64,000 nt of DNA from NCBI GenBank assembly GCA_016722445.1, contig JADKIZ010000005.1, positions 62,001-126,000 on the forward strand, read 5' to 3'. The DNA is from Flavobacteriales bacterium. Its GTDB lineage: Bacteria > Bacteroidota > Bacteroidia > Flavobacteriales_D > Sanyastnellaceae. The position numbers and the translations under genes are program-made. This document shows, in pieces, positions 37,885 to 46,311 of the stretch. Position 1 is the first letter of the stretch, and every line of letters begins with the position of its first letter. The notes beneath the pieces are model-generated. The model had not been told where the DNA came from, did no database searches, and saw only the letters and a program-made list of their open reading frames with translations.

Positions 37885-39243
37885 TTATGGCGCCAACAAT
37901 GTTTTGATATACCAACCCAACAAGAATACAGGGATGGTTGTTCCTAAAGTAAAAACCACAACCCGAATGAGGGAGAAATTGATCAACCTGAATATCCAAA
38001 TGCAGAAAATAAAATAGGCGACAGCATTTACCAATGTATAGACCCACATGAGACTGATGAAGTCATCGGTCCAGGCGGCACCCAATACCAATGCACCATA
38101 CCTGAGCACGGTGAGAAAAACCTGAAAAATGAAAAATTGTTTTTCCTTTCTCAATGTAGTGAACAAGGATGAAAGCGGTGATGATATCATTCGAAAGAAA
38201 TAGAATATCACCAATACCTCAGCTGCTTGTCCTGCAACTTGCCATTTATCATCCAACAACAACAAATAAAGTCTTTCGCCAAAAGCAAAAACAATGAGCG
38301 AAAAAAACAAGGACACCAAAACAATTCCTTGGTAAAGCCTCCACGTGTGTGATGCCAATTCATGCATTCGCTCTCTTGCCAATTCTGCAGCCTTCTGGGA
38401 AAACACAGAATAAATACCTGCACCCAACATTCTGATGGGAAGATCAAGAACTATCAGAGAATAAGCATAGAATCCGATGCTGTCTATCCCAAAACCAAGT
38501 GACAATAGCATCGCGGCTGGTAAGTTATTCGAGAAAATATTGATGACATTTCCCCAATAGATATAGAGCGGAAACTCTTTGTATGCTCTGGCCACACGCA
38601 TCAATTCATTTCTCGAGAATCTCAATTTCATCTGGTGAGAGAAATCATGAATCACCGATCCCGCATAGGTAACGGAGCGCATCCCGTGTTGCATCAATGT
38701 TGTAAACACCAATCCACCTACAGTGGCAGAAATAAAAAATCCGTAACACGCATTGAATATTTTAGATACCAACATGGTCGTTGTAGACCACAAAGTTTGT
38801 TTCCTGAATTCTTTGTTGCGAATGGCCCAATCTGATGTAATCCTATCCAAGGCCAACAAAAAAACCGTTGGTCCGATCCAATACACCCAATTACCCAATT
38901 TTTCGTGATGAAACCAAGTGAGCATTTCACGCCCTGCCAAGAGCGTAAACAAAGAAACCAACACTGAAAATATCAACGCAATCCATAGAGTAAGACGCAA
39001 CAAAGAGGAGAATTCACGTTCGTCTTTGGGTATCACAAAAGCCTGATGATAACCCAGAGTGGAAGCATTTCCGAGTGTATTGACATATAGATTAAAGATG
39101 CCGTAAATCCCATAAACTTCCGGTGAATAGATTCTCGCTAGAATGGTAAAAAACACAAACTGAATCAGAATCGAAACACCCGAAGAAGTGAACATCCATG
39201 CAGAATTCCGCACAAAAGATCCCTCCATTCTGAGGGATTCCAT
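37885..39243 (-). CDS. Oligosaccharide flippase family protein (MOP superfamily)
   Basis: From the Met at 39243 (MESLRMEGSFVRNSAWMFTS) it is 452 residues with about twelve membrane segments. The frame continues to 39387, but that part lies upstream of the -7 element and runs into the divergent secreted-protein gene, so the shorter start is preferred. The N-terminal pattern SGVSILIQFVFFTILARIYSPEVYGIYG is typical of Wzx/PST transporters. It is one of three flippases in the window, here isolated from other glycan genes. The likely role is export of a lipid-linked glycan; the substrate is unknown. Confidence 0.78.
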   Translation of the reverse strand: MESLRMEGSFVRNSAWMFTSSGVSILIQFVFFTILARIYSPEVYGIYGIFNLYVNTLGNASTLGYHQAFVIPKDEREFSSLLRLTLWIALIFSVLVSLFTLLAGREMLTWFHHEKLGNWVYWIGPTVFLLALDRITSDWAIRNKEFRKQTLWSTTTMLVSKIFNACYGFFISATVGGLVFTTLMQHGMRSVTYAGSVIHDFSHQMKLRFSRNELMRVARAYKEFPLYIYWGNVINIFSNNLPAAMLLSLGFGIDSIGFYAYSLIVLDLPIRMLGAGIYSVFSQKAAELARERMHELASHTWRLYQGIVLVSLFFSLIVFAFGERLYLLLLDDKWQVAGQAAEVLVIFYFFRMISSPLSSLFTTLRKEKQFFIFQVFLTVLRYGALVLGAAWTDDFISLMWVYTLVNAVAYFIFCIWIFRLINFSLIRVVVFTLGTTIPVFLLGWYIKTLLAP

Positions 39244-39285
39244 GATCTTCTGATATGACTTCCTGAGGTTTTCCAATTCAATCTT

Positions 39286-39293
39286 CAAAGATA
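39286..39293 (-). promoter_or_regulatory. -7 promoter element (TATCTTTG on minus strand) for the flippase
   Basis: TATCTTTG fits TAnnTTTG and lies 42 bp upstream of the Met at 39243, supporting that start over the longer frame. No clear -33 element is seen. Confidence 0.4.
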
Positions 39294-39359
39294 GTTGTTG
39301 ATAAAGCTGTTGTATTACATCGTATCTTGCTTTGTCGGATGCTACTTTCGGACATTGAC

Positions 39360-42300
39360 ATGGTATCAAGTCTGCGCCAATATACATTCCTCATACTTTG
39401 CTTCATCTTCATCGGATGGCATGCGCCGGCTATCGCTCAAATCAGCCCCGCAGATCTTCCAGGTCTTGAAGCGTGGTTTGCGGCTGACTATGGTATCACA
39501 TTGACCAATGATTCCGTTTCACAATGGGACGATCAAAGTTCGAACGCCAGACACGCCACAAGCTGGGCAAATTCAATCCGACCAGCTCTTATTCCCAATG
39601 CATTAAATGGTCATCCGGTTCTTTCATTGGATGGTGTTTACGACTTTTTGGCATTCCCTCAAATTGACCAATGTAGAACCATCTTTTGGATCATGCGAGA
39701 AAACCCGAATGTTGATCCAACCTGGCTTCGACCTCTGTTAGGTTATACCGGTGGTGTCCATTTTTTACGAGGCCAAGACAGAAAATTCTGGTCTGCGACA
39801 TCATCACATCCGGGCGTGCAGGGCGGAACTACAAGGGTAAATGGTGTTGAAGTTGATGGCACTGAAACCGTTGTGCCGTGGGGCTATTTTATGGCGTGTT
39901 TGCAAACTTCAGAAAACGTAGCAGCCACTCATATCACCATGGAAGCGGAAGCATATGGCCGCACGTGGTGGGGTGAAATCGCTGAAATCATCATTTATAG
40001 TTCTGTATTAAGTGTAGAAGAAATTACTCAGGTGGAAGATTATCTCGCCAATAAATACGGTCCGTCATATTCCGCCTTGCCTGATATTGTCGTCCCTTCC
40101 GGTCTTTGCCCTACCGAAATTTGCGCCGCTGAAGGTTTCAATAATTACCAATGGTCCACGGGTGAATCTACTCCATGTATCAATGTAAACTCACCCGGTG
40201 ATTACGTGCTCACACTTACCGATCCATTCGGAAGAATCATTCATGACACCATACAGGTTTCTTATCCGGGAAATTTGATTTTGCCCGACAGTGTTCAACT
40301 TTGTTTAGGTGAAAGTTTTGACTGGAGCACAGGACTCGAACCTACAGATGGATACAATGGTTTACTCAACAACGAAGTTATCGGTTCCGACTTTTCGGTC
40401 ATTGAAGAAGGTGACTACATCCTGAACATCACAGATGAAGCGACGTGTGTTTATAGTCACACTTTTCATGTTGAGGTTGATTCATTGCAGGAGTTTGTCA
40501 CACTCGGAACTGATTTGACATTGTGCGCTGGAAATAGCATCAGTATTCAGCCTCTGGAATGGACTGATCTGCATTTCAATTGGAGCAATGGTGACACCAC
40601 TTCACAGATTGTCATCAATACAACCGGAGATTATAGCGTCATCATCACGGATGAAAACAATTGCACCGCCATCGATACGGTGCATGTTTTGGTGCCGGGT
40701 GTTGCTCCACAAGTGTTCTTCGATGTGACAGGATTTTGTGAAGATGCGGCAACAAACTTCACTGGAGACGCTACTGATTTTATCCAATCCTGGCATTGGA
40801 CTTTTGGCGATGGAGATGAGGCTGATGGTATTGCTTTAAGCCATTCATATAACACTTCAGGGGATTTTGAAGTAACTTTAGATGTCGTTGCATTAACAGG
40901 GTGCACGGCTTCTCATTCTGAAATCATACATGTTTTTCCTAAACCTCAACCAGCATATGTTACAGGTCAAACCTGTAACAATGCACCAATTACTTTCACC
41001 GACATCTCTTCCACAGTGCAAAATATGATCACCAACTGGTCATGGCTGATCGACGGTAATTTTTATGTCGACCCTGTGGTGAATGTCACCATTCCGCAAA
41101 CCGGTTTTCAGAATATCATTCTTTCAGTAACCGACAACAACGGATGTTCAGCGGAAATCTCATCGTTCACCGAAGTGTTTGCTGCCCCACAAGTCGATTT
41201 TACTGTCACTGGTACCTGCGAAGGCACATTGACAACCTTTGCAGAAAACATCGACGACTCGCAAAGCGGAAACATCATTTCATACCTCTGGAATTTTGAT
41301 GATGACTTTGGATCTTCATTGCCAAATCCGAATCACTTCTTTGCTGAACCAGGTGTGTACAACGTTTGGCTCTATGCCGCAGCCAGCAACGGGTGCAACA
41401 ACTCGATAACCAAACCTGTGACGATATTTCATACGCCATTTGCAGACTTTGAAATTGGCAATGCCTGTGCCGGCGATCCTTATGTATTGCACGAAGAATC
41501 ACAATCTGATCCCGGAGATCCGGTAGTTGCATGGCATTGGATCATTGATGAAGAATTTACATTCGATGACGAAACTCCATCGTATGTTTTTTCGGAACAA
41601 GGACTTACACCGGTCTCTTTACAAATCACAACAGCACACGGATGTTCTGACCTCATTGCGCAACAGTTGCCAGTATGGAATCCTCCAACCGCAGCATTCA
41701 GCTATACTCCTGAGATTGGCGAAGCACCTTTTGAAATACAATACATCAATGAATCGTCAGACCTGACCGCAGCCTATTGGTATTTTGGCGACACACATGA
41801 AAGCGCTGAAATAAATCCCGAATATGTTTTTACACTGAATGGCACCTATCTCACACAATTGATTGCCATTGGCGCAACCGGATGTCGCGACACCACCGCA
41901 CAAATCATACATGTTGCGTCGCCGGAATATGACCTCGCACTGACAGCCGTGGATTGGGGATCTACAGATCAAGGTTATCAAATCACCGCACGCATGGTGA
42001 ATGCAGGAAATATTCGTATCAGAGAAATTATGTTGAGCTGGCAAGTTGGCAATGATGCACCAGTCACTGAAGTGTGGACAGGCATCATGGAACCAGGAGA
42101 AATCATCGACTATCAGTTTCATTCCTTGGTGCATATCGAAGGACAACAGTATCCTTATATCTGTATCGAAGCTGAACCTTCTCCTATAATGCATACCGAG
42201 ATCAACAAAACAGATAACACCATCTGCAAGCCTATTGGAAACACTGGACTCGAATTATTCCCGCCATTCCCAAATCCAGGTGATGACAGAATGTTCATCC

Positions 42301-42509
42301 GATTCATTACCCCAACTGATGGAGATGTAGGTGTAGATGTATATGATGTTCGTAAAACAAAAGTCATGCAAATTGCAGAACAAGAAGTACCAAAAGGATT
42401 CCATCAGTACTTTATCGATATCAGCGATTTACCAGATGGAAATTATCAATTGATGTTGTACATGGAAAACAACAAGGCGGTGACATCTTTCATGAAGATT
42501 CATCAATAG
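39360..42509 (+). CDS. Secreted LamG-like/multi-PKD protein with T9SS type A sorting domain
   Basis: From ATG 39360 (MVSSLRQYTFLILCFIFIGW, signal peptide ending near AIAQ) it has 1049 residues. A concanavalin/LamG-like domain starts at SPADLPGLEAWFAADYG, the same opening as the protein at 14023-17802. Then come Ig-like repeats (YQWSTGESTPCINVNSPGDY, FNWSNGDTTSQIVINTTGDY) and about five PKD-type modules (HWTFGDGDEADG, YLWNFDDDFGSS, AYWYFGDTHESA). It ends in a type A sorting domain (LFPPFPNPGDDRMFIRF, then LPDGNYQLMLYME and MKIHQ). It is likely T9SS cargo, an adhesin or glycan-binding protein. TACTTTCG, a variant -7 element, ends 9 bp before the ATG. Confidence 0.85.
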   Translation: MVSSLRQYTFLILCFIFIGWHAPAIAQISPADLPGLEAWFAADYGITLTNDSVSQWDDQSSNARHATSWANSIRPALIPNALNGHPVLSLDGVYDFLAFPQIDQCRTIFWIMRENPNVDPTWLRPLLGYTGGVHFLRGQDRKFWSATSSHPGVQGGTTRVNGVEVDGTETVVPWGYFMACLQTSENVAATHITMEAEAYGRTWWGEIAEIIIYSSVLSVEEITQVEDYLANKYGPSYSALPDIVVPSGLCPTEICAAEGFNNYQWSTGESTPCINVNSPGDYVLTLTDPFGRIIHDTIQVSYPGNLILPDSVQLCLGESFDWSTGLEPTDGYNGLLNNEVIGSDFSVIEEGDYILNITDEATCVYSHTFHVEVDSLQEFVTLGTDLTLCAGNSISIQPLEWTDLHFNWSNGDTTSQIVINTTGDYSVIITDENNCTAIDTVHVLVPGVAPQVFFDVTGFCEDAATNFTGDATDFIQSWHWTFGDGDEADGIALSHSYNTSGDFEVTLDVVALTGCTASHSEIIHVFPKPQPAYVTGQTCNNAPITFTDISSTVQNMITNWSWLIDGNFYVDPVVNVTIPQTGFQNIILSVTDNNGCSAEISSFTEVFAAPQVDFTVTGTCEGTLTTFAENIDDSQSGNIISYLWNFDDDFGSSLPNPNHFFAEPGVYNVWLYAAASNGCNNSITKPVTIFHTPFADFEIGNACAGDPYVLHEESQSDPGDPVVAWHWIIDEEFTFDDETPSYVFSEQGLTPVSLQITTAHGCSDLIAQQLPVWNPPTAAFSYTPEIGEAPFEIQYINESSDLTAAYWYFGDTHESAEINPEYVFTLNGTYLTQLIAIGATGCRDTTAQIIHVASPEYDLALTAVDWGSTDQGYQITARMVNAGNIRIREIMLSWQVGNDAPVTEVWTGIMEPGEIIDYQFHSLVHIEGQQYPYICIEAEPSPIMHTEINKTDNTICKPIGNTGLELFPPFPNPGDDRMFIRFITPTDGDVGVDVYDVRKTKVMQIAEQEVPKGFHQYFIDISDLPDGNYQLMLYMENNKAVTSFMKIHQ

Positions 42510-42573
42510 TCCGAGCTCCTGCGTTTTCACATCCGTCGATTTGCGTTAAATTCACGCCTGCAATTCAAACAAC

Positions 42574-43635
42574 ATGCGTCTATTTTTTGCCATTTCCTTT
42601 TTGATTTTCTGGTCTCTTGACAGTGCGTCTTTCACCAATACACCCATTGTAGCCATCCATTTCGCGAATGCTTACAATGATATTTCCATCATCAAAAATG
42701 TGCTGGATAAAAAAGGAAAAGAAGGCGAAGTCATCGTTGAACTAACGCAGGAACATCTCAAATTTTTTGATCAAAAAAACACAACGTTGGATCAAAAAAT
42801 CGCATTGGTGAATGCCATTGGATGGGGCAAATCAAACAACATTCAGATTTATAGAAAACACCTCGAACTAAAGTATCATTTGAATACGCTTGTCTTGGAT
42901 TCTGTTCTCACCGACCCACTCTATCCTGGAGAAGAATTTTGTTTCAACGCAAAAAAAATCACTGCTCAAGAACTTTGTTTGTTGGGATATATACAGGTGA
43001 TGGGTAACCATGATCGTCCCATGCTCGCATACAAAGCAGCATATGAGGCTGCTCTTTCACTGCCTACAAATCACACGGCTAACATCATCATTGCACTCAT
43101 TCTCGCTCAGGCGCAAGCTGAATATGATTGGTGCAGTTCTTATTTACACATGAAGTCCTTGCGTGAAGACGCACGTCTTGTTCAAGACAGACTGAGAAAA
43201 GGAGCCATCGATTCTATTTATGCTTATTTCGATAGCGGTGCATCCAAATGCAATACCCCCGTTCATGAAGGTCCTGATGCTGCATTACTCACCACTCAAA
43301 ATGAATCTCCCCTTTTCAATAGTGTGGTATTCCATGATGAAGCCTCCAATGGCACCCGTATTCATGTGCTCATCATGAATAAAGGATCTGAAATTTTCGG
43401 AGCATCATACCTTGAAATCATTTTTCGTGATGAAGAAATGGAAGGAGGAAAGTATGTCTTTCGGGATAAGCTTCCCGAAATTCAACCGGGTGAAACCATT
43501 GAAAAAGACATCATCATACCCGAATACAAAACGTATCGCCCGAATACCGAATTTAAAATCACCATTGATCCTGATCACCTCATACCTGAAACCAATGAGG
43601 ACAATAACGTCGCTTCATTTTATGAGCAAGGTTAA
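42574..43635 (+). CDS. CARDB-domain-containing hypothetical exported protein
   Basis: A 353-residue protein with an N-terminal signal (MRLFFAISFLIFWSLDSASF). A mostly alpha-helical middle (residues 30-230) resembles a repeat-like helical domain of no family I recognise (YIQVMGNHDRPMLAYKAAYEAAL). The C-terminal CARDB-type Ig domain includes VLIMNKGSEIFGASYLEIIF, LPEIQPGETIEKDIIIPEY and the ending DPDHLIPETNEDNNVASF. It has no T9SS sorting domain. It starts 64 bp after the multi-PKD protein on the same strand and may be co-expressed. The role is unknown. Confidence 0.7.
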   Translation: MRLFFAISFLIFWSLDSASFTNTPIVAIHFANAYNDISIIKNVLDKKGKEGEVIVELTQEHLKFFDQKNTTLDQKIALVNAIGWGKSNNIQIYRKHLELKYHLNTLVLDSVLTDPLYPGEEFCFNAKKITAQELCLLGYIQVMGNHDRPMLAYKAAYEAALSLPTNHTANIIIALILAQAQAEYDWCSSYLHMKSLREDARLVQDRLRKGAIDSIYAYFDSGASKCNTPVHEGPDAALLTTQNESPLFNSVVFHDEASNGTRIHVLIMNKGSEIFGASYLEIIFRDEEMEGGKYVFRDKLPEIQPGETIEKDIIIPEYKTYRPNTEFKITIDPDHLIPETNEDNNVASFYEQG

Positions 43636-43652
43636 ATAGGGAAAAACGGTCA

Positions 43653-43997
43653 TTAGTTAGGGAAAACGTCTGCAAACGGAGCTTTCGATTCATGTAAAAT
43701 TTCCAATACCGTTCTGAAAGCGGAAACCTTCATTCCATACTTGTCCTGATGGGACTTTTGCAGAGCGGGGGCATAATCGCGCTGGTAACGATCCAAATCT
43801 GCTTTGGACTTACATATGTATTGAATGGCGTAGGTCACTCCATTTTCTTCGTATTCATGAATTCGGCATATGCGATACTCCAAAAACATACCCGTATGCA
43901 TCACCTCAGGTATGTGTGTAAACATCATCCAGTCCAGCCATTCCTCGTGAATATCGGGGTCTACGCTGCAAGTTACATTGTATAGAACACGGTTCAT
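43653..43997 (-). CDS. DUF4286 family protein
   Basis: A 114-residue protein matching DUF4286: opening MNRVLYNVTCSVDPDIHEEWLDWM, then HIPEVMHTGMF and YAIQYICKSKADLDRYQRDYAP. This small dimeric ferredoxin-like (antibiotic biosynthesis monooxygenase-like) fold is common in Bacteroidota and has no known function. It is convergent with the CARDB gene (17-bp gap) and has its own well-spaced promoter upstream. Confidence 0.85.
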   Translation of the reverse strand: MNRVLYNVTCSVDPDIHEEWLDWMMFTHIPEVMHTGMFLEYRICRIHEYEENGVTYAIQYICKSKADLDRYQRDYAPALQKSHQDKYGMKVSAFRTVLEILHESKAPFADVFPN

Positions 43998-44002
43998 TCT
44001 CG

Positions 44003-44034
44003 CAAAAGTGCATCAAACAAGCCTTTCCAGCAAA
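44003..44034 (-). promoter_or_regulatory. Promoter of the DUF4286 gene
   Basis: On the minus strand TTTG (44034-44031), a 20-bp spacer and CACTTTTG (44010-44003) match the phylum promoter with one mismatch in the -7 box. The ATG lies 5 bp beyond it. Confidence 0.55.
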
Positions 44035-44104
44035 ATCTAATCAAGAAGAAACCTTATAAAAACCATTTTTGACGGAAACATGATGAGAAAAGTGTCGGTC
44101 TTGT

Positions 44105-44112
44105 TAGATTTG
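44105..44112 (+). promoter_or_regulatory. -7 promoter element (TAGATTTG) before the four-helix membrane protein
   Basis: TAGATTTG matches TAnnTTTG and lies 21 bp before the ATG at 44134. It falls inside a longer possible reading frame from 44080, which argues for the shorter start. The -33 box is weak. Confidence 0.45.
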
Positions 44113-44133
44113 GCACGTAAACACTTCGGATTT

Positions 44134-44583
44134 ATGTACAACGGCTTAATTCACGCACATTCTGGTCTTCGTTGGGTAGCATTGCTTTTGCTTGTAGCCA
44201 CCATTGTAGACAGTCTCGTTAGAATGTACAGACCTTTCAAAGAAAACGAAAGGAAACTGGCATTATTTACCTTGATTTCATTACATACTCAATTGCTCAT
44301 TGGCTTAGTTCTGATGTTCGTTGGCGAAAGAGCCAAAGCATATTTCGCCGCAGGCGATATCATGAAAAATTCTGTCAGCAGATTTTTTCTGGTAGAACAT
44401 ACTGTAGGCATGCTCCTGGCGATCGCACTCGTAACCGTTGGTTATTCACGTGCTAAACGCCAAAGCGAACATTGGTCCAAACACCGTATGATATTTTTCT
44501 ATTACACAGCGGCTCTTCTCTTCATCCTAGTTAGTATTCCATGGCCATTCAGAAGTATTGCAGCGGGAAGCGGCTGGTTTTGA
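44134..44583 (+). CDS. Four-helix integral membrane protein (CopD/cytochrome b-like), partner of a cytochrome c
   Basis: From ATG 44134 (MYNGLIHAHSGLRWVALLLL) it has 149 residues and four hydrophobic helices. Histidines lie in or next to helices (LIHAHSGLRW, SLHTQLLIG, LVEHTVGML, SKHRMIFFYY), a layout that could bind haem b as in small cytochrome b-like or CopD-like proteins. The frame reaches 44080, but the promoter element favours 44134. It overlaps the start of the cytochrome c lipoprotein gene by about 40 bp, so the two are probably translated together. Haem binding is an inference. Confidence 0.6.
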   Translation: MYNGLIHAHSGLRWVALLLLVATIVDSLVRMYRPFKENERKLALFTLISLHTQLLIGLVLMFVGERAKAYFAAGDIMKNSVSRFFLVEHTVGMLLAIALVTVGYSRAKRQSEHWSKHRMIFFYYTAALLFILVSIPWPFRSIAAGSGWF

Positions 44584-44915
44584 TGTTTGCCTTTGTTGCC
44601 TTGGCGATGATTATCGTCCAATGCACTGGCAAATCTTCAAAAGAGAAATATCCAATTTCGACGACACCGGGTGGTCCTCCTGATCCTTTGCTGGTAAAAA
44701 AACTATATGATAATAAATGCGCTATTTGCCATGGATTCGACGGCAGGCAACAATATGCCGGCGCAAAAGACCTTGGAGCGTCTACTTTATCACGTGATTT
44801 GGTGATCACCCAAATCGCAGATGGCAAAGGCACCATGCCTCCACAAAAAGATGTCCTCGGTCCTGAACAAATTGCTGCATTGGCTGATTTTGTCTTGACA
44901 CTTCGTTCAAAATAA
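44541..44915 (+). CDS. Mono-haem cytochrome c lipoprotein
   Basis: A 124-residue lipoprotein with a lipobox cysteine C28 (AMIIVQC), one haem c site CAICH (C60, C63, H64) and a likely distal Met ligand in GTMPPQ (M99), typical of class I cytochrome c domains. The start at 44541 gives a signal with positive charges (GKR); the in-frame ATG at 44583 would lack them, so 44541 is preferred even though it overlaps the preceding gene. It is likely anchored in the envelope as an electron carrier. The donor or acceptor is unknown; the overlapping membrane protein is the obvious candidate. Confidence 0.85.
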   Translation: MAIQKYCSGKRLVLMFAFVALAMIIVQCTGKSSKEKYPISTTPGGPPDPLLVKKLYDNKCAICHGFDGRQQYAGAKDLGASTLSRDLVITQIADGKGTMPPQKDVLGPEQIAALADFVLTLRSK

Positions 44916-44921
44916 TTTTGC

Positions 44922-44946
44922 TTTCCGCGAGCATGAGATGCGGAAA
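44922..44946 (+). other. Hairpin just upstream of hflX
   Basis: TTTCCGC (44922-44928) pairs with GCGGAAA (44940-44946), ending 5 bp before the hflX start. No T-tract follows, so it is not an obvious terminator. It could affect hflX translation. Confidence 0.35.
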
Positions 44947-44951
44947 ATCAC

Positions 44952-46181
44952 TTGATAGAAAAGAAAAAAAACACGCATAACACCCTACAGGAACAAGAAA
45001 CCTGTATCCTCGTGGGTATTGTTACAAAAGATCAATCCAAAGAACAACTCACAGAATATCTCGATGAGCTTGCATTCCTTGCTGAAACAGCTCATGCTAA
45101 ATGTTTGAAAAGATTTACTCAAAATCTCGACAGACCAGATACAAGGACATTTGTAGGTAGTGGCAAACTAAAAGAGATCAAGGATTTTGTTGCAGAACAC
45201 AAACCATCCATGATCATTTTCGACGATGAATTGGCGCCATCACAACTGCGCAACATCGAAGGTGAATTCAAAGAAACCGGCGTCAAAGTACTCGATCGAA
45301 ACAACCTCATTCTCGACATTTTTGCTAGTCGAGCTAGGACCGCCCACGCGAAAAAACAAGTTGAACTCGCACAATATGAATACCTACTCCCACGCCTCAC
45401 AAGGATGTGGAGCCACCTTGAAAAACAACGCGGCGGAATTGGTATGAGAGGTCCGGGTGAACAGGAAATTGAAACCGACCGACGCATCGTTCGAGATCGA
45501 ATCGCCCTCCTAAAAGATCAATTGAAAGACATCGACCGACAAATGGCTACCCAACGTGGCAATCGCGGCGCTCTCGTGCGTGTTGCCCTTGTTGGTTATA
45601 CCAATGTCGGAAAAAGCACCTTGATGAATCTGCTTTCCAAAAGCGATGTTTTTGCTGAAAATAAATTGTTCGCTACACTCGATACCACAGTGAGAAAAGT
45701 AGTGATTCACAACCTGCCATTTCTTCTGACTGATACGGTTGGTTTTATCAGAAAACTTCCTCACCAACTCATCGAATCATTCAAAAGCACTTTGGATGAA
45801 ACACGCGAAGCCGATCTTCTTGTACATGTGGTCGACATCTCTCATCCTCAATTCGAAGATCACTTCCGTGTAGTGAATGAAACCTTGCGGGAAATTGGTG
45901 TCGGAGACAAACCAACAATGGTCGTATTCAATAAAATTGACGCATTCACTTATGTACCCAAAGCAGAAGACGATCTCACTCCGAAGGAAAAGGAAAACAT
46001 CACGCTAGAAGAACTTCAACATACTTGGATGTCACGCCTGAATGAACATGATGTTGTCTTTATTTCAGCACAGAAAAAGGAAAACATCGACAAATTGAAG
46101 GACATGATGTATGAAAAAATCAGGCAAATTCACATTCAGCGATTTCCATACAATGACTTTCTGTTTGAAAAGTATGATTAG
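44952..46181 (+). CDS. hflX: GTPase HflX
   Basis: A 409-residue GTPase of the Obg-HflX group. The N-terminal HflX domain has FVGSGKLKEI and FDDELAPSQLRNIEG, then IFASRARTAHAKKQVELAQ and a linker GGIGMRGPGEQEIETDRR. The G domain has G1 GYTNVGKS (215-222), G3 DTVGFIRKLP and G4 NKID. HflX binds the ribosome and splits or rescues stalled 70S particles under stress. The start is TTG at 44952 because no in-frame ATG occurs before the conserved region. It stands 36 bp after the cytochrome c gene, probably read through from it. Confidence 0.93.
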   Translation: MIEKKKNTHNTLQEQETCILVGIVTKDQSKEQLTEYLDELAFLAETAHAKCLKRFTQNLDRPDTRTFVGSGKLKEIKDFVAEHKPSMIIFDDELAPSQLRNIEGEFKETGVKVLDRNNLILDIFASRARTAHAKKQVELAQYEYLLPRLTRMWSHLEKQRGGIGMRGPGEQEIETDRRIVRDRIALLKDQLKDIDRQMATQRGNRGALVRVALVGYTNVGKSTLMNLLSKSDVFAENKLFATLDTTVRKVVIHNLPFLLTDTVGFIRKLPHQLIESFKSTLDETREADLLVHVVDISHPQFEDHFRVVNETLREIGVGDKPTMVVFNKIDAFTYVPKAEDDLTPKEKENITLEELQHTWMSRLNEHDVVFISAQKKENIDKLKDMMYEKIRQIHIQRFPYNDFLFEKYD

Positions 46182-46311
46182 AAGGCATCATTTTGCTCTC
46201 GCATTTTCGCTAAAACTGAGCCATATCATTATGCCACCGAGTGCTGACAAGCAGATCAAAACCACTACCTTCGCGGCCGAATAAATTCTTAAAAGACATT
46301 AACCAAACAGT

